Source: an uncultured Collinsella sp. (GTDB lineage: Bacteria > Actinomycetota > Coriobacteriia > Coriobacteriales > Coriobacteriaceae). Taken from it: DNA of 19,819 nt. Positions 6,531 through 12,354 of this stretch are shown here, one piece after another. The stretch covers positions 1 to 19,819 of the forward strand of contig URKU01000030.1 of assembly GCA_900548515.1 (NCBI GenBank), read 5' to 3'. Position numbers and translations under genes: made by a program. The notes beneath the pieces were generated by a model that did not search any database, was not told the DNA's origin, and saw only the letters and a list, made by a program, of their open reading frames with translations. Every line of letters starts with the position of its first letter. Positions within the stretch are counted from its first letter, which is position 1.

Positions 6531-8467
6531 GCAAGCAGAAGAGTTTCAACGTCGACGAGGGCGCGCACCTCAAGCGCTGTGTCGCCGCCGGCGCGGTCGC
6601 TGGGACCGCGATCGTGCTCGTCCTGCTGCCGGCAGTATGGCGCTGGCTAGAAGCATGGTTCACCGGCATCGCCGCGACGCTCAGAAGCTTCGGGACGGCC
6701 GCGGCGCCCGAACTCCCCGATGCCATGTTCCAAAACCCGCTCGAAGTCCTACCTGAGCTAATCCAGGACGATGCTTTCCTCGTGGGATGCGCGGCAACCC
6801 TCGCTGTCTCAATGGCTGCCGGCATCTGGAGCCATCTCGACTGGTCCCGTTGGCTCCACGACGGGACCTGGGTCGGCGGACGCCGCGCGCCCGGCGCGCC
6901 CATCCACGGCGACGCGAGGCTCATCTCAGCACGCGGCGAGCTTAAGCGTAGAAGCGAGTCGTGGCAGGAGGGCGGCAAACCCTCGGGCGGCACGTTGGTC
7001 GTGGGCGAGATCGGGAGGAGCGTCAGGCTCATCGACTCGGTCCACGCCTGCATCCTCGCCGAAAGCGGCGAGGGAAAGAGCCGCCGCGTCGCCATAATGT
7101 CTGCCATGGCAAACTTCGAGCAGGGGCGTTCCCTCATCATCAACGACATCAAGGGCGAGCTCAGGGCCTTCCTTGAGCCTGTGTTCGAGAAGACGGGCAC
7201 TCACCGCATCGTCGACGTGATGTTCGACGCGCCCGCGTCCTCGGTTCGGTTCGATCCGCTCGAGAGGGCAAAGGAGGCCTTTAGGGCGGAGGGGGCCGGC
7301 GGCTGCGCACGGGAGCTGCGCGAGCTAGCGCGCTGCATCGTGCCCGCGCCGTCGAAAGGTCAGCCGTTCTTCTACGACGGCGCTCGGAACCTCTTCCTCG
7401 GCATCTCCCTCGCCCTCATCGAGGACGCGTCCATCCCGGAAGACGAGAAGACCGTCATGTCCGTCGCTGCCGCGATCTCGCCGTCGGGCGACCAGGGACC
7501 GCTTGACCGCATCGCCGCCCTGGCGGCGTCTTTGCCCGCGGAAGACCCCGCGCTCCCCTTCCTCGGCGGGCTCAACGGTGAGCACGGGGGCGGGCCCGGC
7601 ATCGTCTCGACCTTGAGCAACTGCCTCACCGAGTACGTCGACGGCAACGTGGCTCGGATGCTCCACGATGACGAGTGCGGCCTCGGAGGCATCGGCGAGG
7701 AGCCCACGGCGGTCTTCATCTCATCATCCTCTGCAACGGGCAACTACAAGCGACTCGTCCAGACGTTCGTTTCCCAAGCGCTCTCGTCGCTGCGCTCCTG
7801 CGCCGCGGGCCATGCCGGGCGCTGCCCCGTCGAGACCGTCCTCCTCCTCGATGAGGCGGCCTCCCTCGGCCGCAACGAGAGGATCGTCCAGGACCTGGGA
7901 GAGATGCGCTCGGAAGGCGTCCATGTTCTCTGGTTCTGTCAGTCGCTCCTCCAGCTCCAGTCCGTCTCCGGCTACAGCCGAGAAGAGGCCGAGACGATTC
8001 TCGACCTCCTCAAGGACAAGGTCGTTCTCTCCTGCTCCAACCTCGACACCGCGCGCAAGCTCTCGGAGTCGATGGGCTCCTACACGGCGGTCGCGCAGTC
8101 CACGAGCCGAACTAAGGGAACGAACACCGGCTCGACGGGCACGAGCGAGGGACTCGTGCGCAGGCCGCTCATCACGCCCGACGAGCTCCAGCGTTGGACC
8201 GGCCGCGAGACGGGAGCCCTCGTGATCCACGACGGCGTACCCATGGCCTTCCCCAGCAGGGACGTTACCGAGACTTTCGTGGGACCCATGCTCGGGATGA
8301 CGTCACCCGATGCCGAACGAACACTCATGGAGCGATCAACCGCTCGCCGCAAGATCAGGAACGAGACAGCACCGAGGGTTTGGCGGGGCCCGACCGCCCC
8401 CGACGCCACGTCGACAGCGCCGACGAAGCCGAAAACGGCCGCAGGTTACGTTCCCGAGGGCTTCTAG
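6527..8467 (+). CDS. Type IV coupling protein (VirD4/TraG family)
   Basis: 646 aa starting MSKQKSFNVD; the ATG overlaps the relaxase stop (ATGA). Two membrane segments lie at about 18-38 and 83-102, as in membrane-anchored T4CPs. A Walker A-like loop AESGEGKS (178-185) is followed by LIINDIKGEL (203-212), with Walker B TVLLLDEA (437-444) and the conserved ending WFCQSLLQLQ, as in TraG/TraD ATPases. Pore-type ATPase that delivers the relaxase-DNA complex to a mating channel. No channel genes (VirB4, VirB6, peptidoglycan hydrolase) follow, so the element should rely on a helper. The in-frame upstream extension to 6272 lies inside the relaxase gene and is rejected. Confidence 0.9.
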   Translation: MSKQKSFNVDEGAHLKRCVAAGAVAGTAIVLVLLPAVWRWLEAWFTGIAATLRSFGTAAAPELPDAMFQNPLEVLPELIQDDAFLVGCAATLAVSMAAGIWSHLDWSRWLHDGTWVGGRRAPGAPIHGDARLISARGELKRRSESWQEGGKPSGGTLVVGEIGRSVRLIDSVHACILAESGEGKSRRVAIMSAMANFEQGRSLIINDIKGELRAFLEPVFEKTGTHRIVDVMFDAPASSVRFDPLERAKEAFRAEGAGGCARELRELARCIVPAPSKGQPFFYDGARNLFLGISLALIEDASIPEDEKTVMSVAAAISPSGDQGPLDRIAALAASLPAEDPALPFLGGLNGEHGGGPGIVSTLSNCLTEYVDGNVARMLHDDECGLGGIGEEPTAVFISSSSATGNYKRLVQTFVSQALSSLRSCAAGHAGRCPVETVLLLDEAASLGRNERIVQDLGEMRSEGVHVLWFCQSLLQLQSVSGYSREEAETILDLLKDKVVLSCSNLDTARKLSESMGSYTAVAQSTSRTKGTNTGSTGTSEGLVRRPLITPDELQRWTGRETGALVIHDGVPMAFPSRDVTETFVGPMLGMTSPDAERTLMERSTARRKIRNETAPRVWRGPTAPDATSTAPTKPKTAAGYVPEGF

Positions 8468-8512
8468 CCGCGTAATCGCCCATATCTAGCGGAAACGCCC
8501 CAATCAACTACG

Positions 8513-8558
8513 CACCCGCGCCCGCGCGCTACACGTGGATGCGGGTGTTTTTCGTTTT
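8513..8558 (+). terminator. Possible terminator of the mobilization operon
   Basis: CACCCGC (8513-8519) can pair with GCGGGTG (8541-8547), followed by TTTTTCGTTTT. The stem is 7 bp and the loop is long (21 nt), so this is only a fair terminator candidate. It lies about 45 bp after the coupling-protein stop. Confidence 0.45.
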
Positions 8559-8560
8559 AG

Positions 8561-8627
8561 GCGCAGGCATCTACCTGCGCTTTCGAACTCGGCTCGCCGA
8601 GTTGCGCCGTTTGCCTCCGGCGAAACG
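8561..8627. repeat. Three tandem hairpins
   Basis: Consecutive inverted repeats: GCGCAGG/CCTGCGC (8561-8580, 6-nt loop), AACTCGGC/GCCGAGTT (8586-8603, 2-nt loop) and CGTTTGCC with GGCGAAACG (8608-8627, one bulge). They are separated by only 4-5 bases. This occupies much of the otherwise geneless stretch 8468-8757; the remainder shows nothing I can assign. Confidence 0.6.
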
Positions 8628-8757
8628 TAGTGGAGCCTTATCCTGCACCGCCGATTCGTGGCGGAAATAGAAGTCAACAGGTCTCACGATATTCGAATAG
8701 CATAAAGAGAAGCAGCACCGCGCATCCACAGATTTCTTCCAGCGATCCGTCACCGAG

Positions 8758-8988
8758 TCACCCCGTAAACAGGTCGGAATCGAAAAACTCCCTTAGAGAA
8801 ACACCAAGGCCCCTTGCTATGCGCTCTATGTTCTCGATCGAGATGTTCCGTTTCCCGGTTTCGACCTCGGCAAAATAGGTTCGAGACATCTCTATCGAGT
8901 ACGCAAGGGCTTCCTGGCTGTATCCAAGAGCGTTTCTCAATTCCTTGATGCGAAGTCCGACTTTCATTTTTGCATCTAGCTGAGTCAT
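8758..8988 (-). CDS. Small XRE-family regulator
   Basis: 76 aa, essentially one helix-turn-helix domain (LRIKELRNALGYSQEALAYS, recognition helix around MSRTYFAEVETGKRNIS). I choose ATG at 8988 because GGGAGG lies just upstream; in-frame starts further out (to 9078) would run through the operator repeats. Single-domain XRE proteins of this size are usually repressors of a neighbouring divergent gene. Here the divergent gene is the lipoprotein at 9143, and a 15-bp repeat array lies between them. Confidence 0.85.
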   Translation of the reverse strand: MTQLDAKMKVGLRIKELRNALGYSQEALAYSIEMSRTYFAEVETGKRNISIENIERIARGLGVSLREFFDSDLFTG

Positions 8989-9019
8989 TGGTACCTCCCG
9001 ACTGGTGGTGCCAATGATT

Positions 9020-9057
9020 TGAGTCGGACCTATATGAGTCACACCTATATAAGTGAC
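9020..9057. promoter_or_regulatory. Tandem 15-bp operator-like repeats
   Basis: Two units TGAGTCGGACCTATA (9020-9034) and TGAGTCACACCTATA (9035-9049), plus a half unit TAAGTGAC (9050-9057). The array overlaps a possible leftward promoter (-35 TTGTCA at 9059-9054) and precedes a rightward -10-like TACAAT (9067-9072). It is the likely binding site for the XRE regulator, controlling itself and the lipoprotein operon. Confidence 0.55.
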
Positions 9058-9142
9058 AATTTGCAATACAATGCTCACGTGGCCCTTTTCCAGGTTGAAG
9101 GGATCGCCGTAAGTACCATCTATGAATCAAAGGAGAACTGCC

Positions 9143-9949
9143 ATGGCGATGAATGTATCCCGGCGCGGCTTTTTGGGCGCTGTCGGACTGATGTCGATTG
9201 CCGGATTGAGCGGCTTGAGCGGATGCGGACCGACGGGAGTAAAGGGAAAGACGCTCTATTACATATCGGTCTGCGACAACGTCGCCCTCGGGAAGATGAC
9301 GAATAACAAGCTGGGTTCCGAGACGACGATCACCTTCGACGACGGGGACGGCTGGCATTACGCAGGGTCGTTCGAGTCCTCGGGAACGTGGAGGCAGGAA
9401 GACGAGAACATCGTATTGAGCTCAAGCGAGCTCGGTACCCTGACGCTCAAGAAGGCCGACGATGCGGATGCCTATATCCCCTCTGGCGACGAGGAGTACG
9501 GCGAGCGCTATTTCCTGAGCGAGGACGATGCGAAGAAGTACTACGAGGACTACACCGGCAAGGCGGTCGCCCGCGTCAAAGAGCTGCTTGAATCGCAGGA
9601 ATGGGAACGCTCGAACCGGCCGGAGTCCATGGCGAGCCCCGAGGAGATCAACTTCGACAGCGGAAAGATCGCATTCAAGAAGGCGTCGTATAACCAAAAG
9701 GGCTATCTGTTCACTCAAGGTCCCAGTGATGACGAATGGGCCGCATCGGACCATTCGGGAAAGTACAGCCTCACGGTCAAAGACCAGAGGGCGAAGGATA
9801 CCGACTCGACACCGCGCCCGCTCGTTTACAAGGGCGAGCTGACGGCCGATGGGGCGTCGGTGGCCTATACCCTCGAGAAACGTAACGACAGCCTGGTTCT
9901 GAAGCTGGGAGAGACGATGTATGACCCGGTGTTCACGAATGGAAAATAG
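9143..9949 (+). CDS. Predicted lipoprotein of unknown function (Tat-type signal)
   Basis: 268 aa from ATG at 9143, which follows AAAGGAG with 7-bp spacing; ATG at 9122 is in frame but has no ribosome site. The N-terminus is a twin-arginine lipoprotein signal: SRRGFLGAVG, a hydrophobic stretch and the lipobox LSGC, so the mature protein should be anchored on the outer face of the membrane. The mature part is acidic and beta-rich with many Asp/Glu (SGDEEYGERYFLSEDDAKKY), without a domain I recognise. It overlaps the next gene by 11 bp. A surface or envelope role is inferred from the signal only. Confidence 0.75.
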   Translation: MAMNVSRRGFLGAVGLMSIAGLSGLSGCGPTGVKGKTLYYISVCDNVALGKMTNNKLGSETTITFDDGDGWHYAGSFESSGTWRQEDENIVLSSSELGTLTLKKADDADAYIPSGDEEYGERYFLSEDDAKKYYEDYTGKAVARVKELLESQEWERSNRPESMASPEEINFDSGKIAFKKASYNQKGYLFTQGPSDDEWAASDHSGKYSLTVKDQRAKDTDSTPRPLVYKGELTADGASVAYTLEKRNDSLVLKLGETMYDPVFTNGK

Positions 9950-11141
9950 CGGTCGAATCAAGCTCTTCGGGCGCGAGTTCTCCCGTAAGCAGGTCTGCGT
10001 GGCTGGTGCGGGAATCCTCTGTGCGGCGCTTCTCATCGGCGGCGGGGCTTACGCCATCTCACATGCCAGTTGGACGGGAGATTCCAATGCCCCTGCGGTG
10101 TCCCAGTCAAAGGACGAGGAGAAGCAGGACATGGTACTTACCCTTGAGGTAAAGGCTGACGGCTGGGATGCGGACACTTCCACGCCCATTATCGCCCATA
10201 TAAAGGATGCGGACGGGAAGGTGGACTTCTACACTGCCATCGCCGCGAACAAGCAGGTAACCGTGAAGGTCGGCAAGTCCGGCACCTGCACCGTCACATT
10301 CATTTCACCGGTGAACGCCGACGGTTCCATCTATAAGGTGTCATCGAAGAAGGTTACCGCCGGGAAGGCCGATAAGAAGACGGCCAGCACGGATGTGACT
10401 TTCAACAAGGTGGATGCGGATAAGGTGACGAAGGATGACCTGACCGCCATCGCCAAGGACGTTGCAGCAGCCGTGAAGAAGGGTGATTCTACCCTGACCG
10501 GAGACAAGGGTGCCGAGGTCGTGAAGAAGTTCGAGGACAACATCAAGAAGAACCCGAACGCCGATGCCGATGCCGTCGAGAAGGAGAGCGAAAAGGCACA
10601 GGAGACGGCCAAGGAGGACAAGTCCGATGCGAAGACACCGGAGACCTCCGACAACAAGAAGAACGATTCCGGTTCCAAGAACGACAGCGGAAACAACGGC
10701 TCTGGAAATAAGTCGGACAGCAAGCCGAGCGGAGGTAGCGGAAACTCCGGCTCCGGTTCCAGCTCGGGCGGCTCATCAAAGAAGGATGACACCACGGCGC
10801 ATCAGCACGACTGGGTTGCCCAGACCAAGACCGTCCATCACGACGCGCAATACAAGACCGTCCACCACGATGCGGTGACCCATCAGGTGTGGCATGACGC
10901 AGTGACAGAGGAACACTACATCTGCAATCAGTGCGACGCAGACATTACATCTGACCCTTGGGGTCATCTCGATGCGTATGACCATGGTGGCTACCATTCT
11001 TCCTATGTAACCGTGAAGCAGGGCTATTATGAGACCGTGACCGACAAAGCAGCCTATGACGAGCAGGTGCAGGTGAGCGCGGCACGGGACGAGACCGTGA
11101 CCACTGGATATAAGTGCTCTTCCTGCGGCGCCACGAAGTAG
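9939..11141 (+). CDS. Membrane-anchored His-rich zinc-ribbon surface protein
   Basis: 400 aa starting MENSGRIKLFGREFSRKQ. One membrane segment lies at about 20-42 (VCVAGAGILCAALLIGGGAY); the remainder probably faces outside. A beta-rich region (about 60-140) follows, then a Lys/Glu-rich helical part, a Ser/Gly/Lys/Asp linker (about 225-290), and a C-terminal domain with repeated VHHDA/VWHDA units and two CxxC knuckles (ICNQCD and KCSSCG) that could bind zinc. Similar His/CxxC tails occur in Gram-positive surface proteins, as far as I recall. It shares an operon with the lipoprotein, so the two may work together at the envelope. The function is unknown. Confidence 0.7.
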   Translation: MENSGRIKLFGREFSRKQVCVAGAGILCAALLIGGGAYAISHASWTGDSNAPAVSQSKDEEKQDMVLTLEVKADGWDADTSTPIIAHIKDADGKVDFYTAIAANKQVTVKVGKSGTCTVTFISPVNADGSIYKVSSKKVTAGKADKKTASTDVTFNKVDADKVTKDDLTAIAKDVAAAVKKGDSTLTGDKGAEVVKKFEDNIKKNPNADADAVEKESEKAQETAKEDKSDAKTPETSDNKKNDSGSKNDSGNNGSGNKSDSKPSGGSGNSGSGSSSGGSSKKDDTTAHQHDWVAQTKTVHHDAQYKTVHHDAVTHQVWHDAVTEEHYICNQCDADITSDPWGHLDAYDHGGYHSSYVTVKQGYYETVTDKAAYDEQVQVSAARDETVTTGYKCSSCGATK

Positions 11142-11258
11142 CGGAAGCCGCCGGATTCTAGGCCGTAGCGGTCAAGCATCAGGTTGAGTTCTGTTGATAC
11201 CGCCGGACGCACGCGCTCCGGTATCCTCCATGTCCCCCGAGCCACCTTAGCCAAGGTT

Positions 11259-11353
11259 CCAAGGGGCACCGCCCCTTGGCGCGCAGGGGCGCGGGGATGG
11301 CGCGAGGCATCCCCGGAAAAGCTGGCGCGGGCACGCCGATGGCATGCCCGCGC
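11259..11353. repeat. Cluster of three GC-rich hairpins between convergent genes
   Basis: Stems CCAAGGGGC/GCCCCTTGG (11259-11279, 3-nt loop), GGGGAT/ATCCCC (11293-11314) and GCGCGGGCA/TGCCCGCGC (11325-11353, 11-nt loop). The cluster lies between the plus-strand surface protein and the minus-strand acidic protein. The first could serve as a bidirectional terminator but lacks T-runs. Bases 11142-11258 show nothing else. Confidence 0.5.
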
Positions 11354-11367
11354 TCTCTGTGTGCGCC

Positions 11368-11661
11368 TCACCCCTCTTCGGCAACGTGCACGGTCCGGCC
11401 GCTCTCGCAGTCGATGCTCTCCACGTCGCCTAATCCGATTCGGACGGCAGCCCATCCGCCCCCGTCCTCCACCAAGGCATCGGCCTCGTCGCGTGCGTCC
11501 GAGACGAGTCGCCCGAGTTCGGGCGACCCCTCCGGAGCAGTGCCCATCTCGAACGCCCCGCCCTCGTCACCCAACTCAAACTCGACGACGACAGTCAGCC
11601 CGACGGCCCCACCCGGGGATTTGCCGAATCTGCCCGCGGCGTCAAACTCGTCCATCTCCAT
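11368..11661 (-). CDS. Small acidic protein, 97 aa
   Basis: Starts MEMDEFDAAGRFGKSPGGAV after a very strong ribosome site (GGGGGAGG), 4 bp behind the stop of the DUF2958 gene, so it is translationally coupled. It is very acidic (Asp/Glu throughout, for example SDARDEADALVEDGGGW). No domain is recognised. Acidic, DNA-mimic-like composition is common in anti-restriction and anti-defence proteins, but nothing beyond composition supports that here. Confidence 0.6.
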   Translation of the reverse strand: MEMDEFDAAGRFGKSPGGAVGLTVVVEFELGDEGGAFEMGTAPEGSPELGRLVSDARDEADALVEDGGGWAAVRIGLGDVESIDCESGRTVHVAEEG

Positions 11662-11665
11662 GGAG

Positions 11666-11965
11666 TTACCTCCCCCTGACGGCGCTGAGCGACTTCGGCT
11701 CGAAGTGCTCGTCGCGTTCGATGGCGGCGAACCCCATTTGGTGGTTCAGCTCCTCCATCTCCTTGATGCTGAAGTAGCCGAGCTCGTCGTCATAGCCCTC
11801 GACGAGGCCGAACGCCTCGTCCGTGCCGTCGAACTCGAGCAGCCACCAGTCCCATCCGTTCACGCACGAGAAGTAGTGGACGTATACCGTGGGGTCTCCC
11901 GCGCCGTCTTGCTCATAGAGCCTCGGCAACCCCTCCGCAATCTCCCTCGTCATCAGCTCCTGCAT
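11666..11965 (-). CDS. DUF2958 domain protein
   Basis: 99 aa from ATG at 11965, preceded by GGAGG with 5-bp spacing. Starts MQELMTREIAEGLPRLYEQD and contains PTVYVHYFS, the Trp-rich GWDWWLLEFDG, and GLVEGYDDELGYFSIKEMEE, the pattern I recall for DUF2958 (PF11171), a family common on plasmids and conjugative elements and often near anti-restriction genes. The biochemical function is unknown. Longer in-frame starts (to 12073) run through the hairpin leader and look non-coding. It probably forms a two-gene unit with the acidic protein downstream. Confidence 0.75.
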   Translation of the reverse strand: MQELMTREIAEGLPRLYEQDGAGDPTVYVHYFSCVNGWDWWLLEFDGTDEAFGLVEGYDDELGYFSIKEMEELNHQMGFAAIERDEHFEPKSLSAVRGR

Positions 11966-12014
11966 GTCTTCCTCCGTTTCCGGGCACGTTGCCCTGAACA
12001 TCTCGCCCTTGCGG

Positions 12015-12056
12015 GCAAAGCCGAATGGCGACGCCGCGCGTCGTCGTCGGCTTTGC
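12015..12056. repeat. Long hairpin upstream of the DUF2958 gene
   Basis: Perfect 10-bp outer arms GCAAAGCCGA (12015-12024) and TCGGCTTTGC (12047-12056) enclose a second stem CGACG/CGTCG. It would fall in the mRNA leader of the minus-strand DUF2958 gene, about 50 bp before its start, or be a DNA structure. The string GCAAAGCCG recurs at 12062-12070. Confidence 0.5.
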
Positions 12057-12087
12057 TCCCTGCAAAGCCGCACCGGAGCGAAGACGG

Positions 12088-12163
12088 GTCAAGGGAGTCC
12101 ATGATGACCTCCACCAACCGGAGCGGAGCGGAGGTTTGTGCGGGGTCTCATGGGCCCCTTGAC
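12088..12163. ncRNA. Nested three-arm palindrome, possible structured RNA or origin
   Basis: Three nested perfect arm pairs: GTCAAGGG/CCCTTGAC (12088-12095, 12156-12163), CCATGA/TCATGG (12099-12104, 12148-12153) and ACCTCC/GGAGGT (12107-12112, 12130-12135). The gaps between arms are small except for one 12-nt bulge. The region has no credible gene. It could be a structured RNA on either strand, an attenuator or a DNA origin. Which strand is used cannot be told. Confidence 0.35.
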
Positions 12164-12259
12164 GCGGCGTAGCGGAGGTGCCACCCACGTAACGGATACG
12201 AGGTCATGACCGGCGAATGCCGCCGAAACGTTGGAAATCATGGGTCAAGACTGAAGAGA

Positions 12260-12286
12260 GGCGGCCGTCCCCAACGGACGGCCGCC
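12260..12286 (-). terminator. Terminator of the Type III R-M operon
   Basis: A perfect 11-bp GC-rich stem, GGCGGCCGTCC (12260-12270) and GGACGGCCGCC (12276-12286), with a 5-nt loop, about 70 bp after the res stop codon. On the minus strand it is followed by a pyrimidine-rich CTCTCTTC rather than a pure T-run. Confidence 0.65.
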
Positions 12287-12354
12287 TTAGCGAGCCTTAC
12301 TAATTCGGTTCTGGTATATGATCCGAGACGCCCGCTGGGCAAATCCCGACGATA

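Noticed and set aside
5172..8467. Complete self-transmissible conjugative element
   Set aside because: Only relaxase, accessory protein and coupling protein are visible; no VirB4 ATPase, channel proteins or cell-wall hydrolase occur in the window.
8571..8753. Minus-strand 60-codon frame
   Set aside because: It covers the hairpin array, has no ribosome site and no coding character.
11276..12172. Plus-strand 298-codon frame
   Set aside because: It crosses two coupled minus-strand genes with strong ribosome sites and several hairpins; Pro/Ser/Arg-rich shadow composition.
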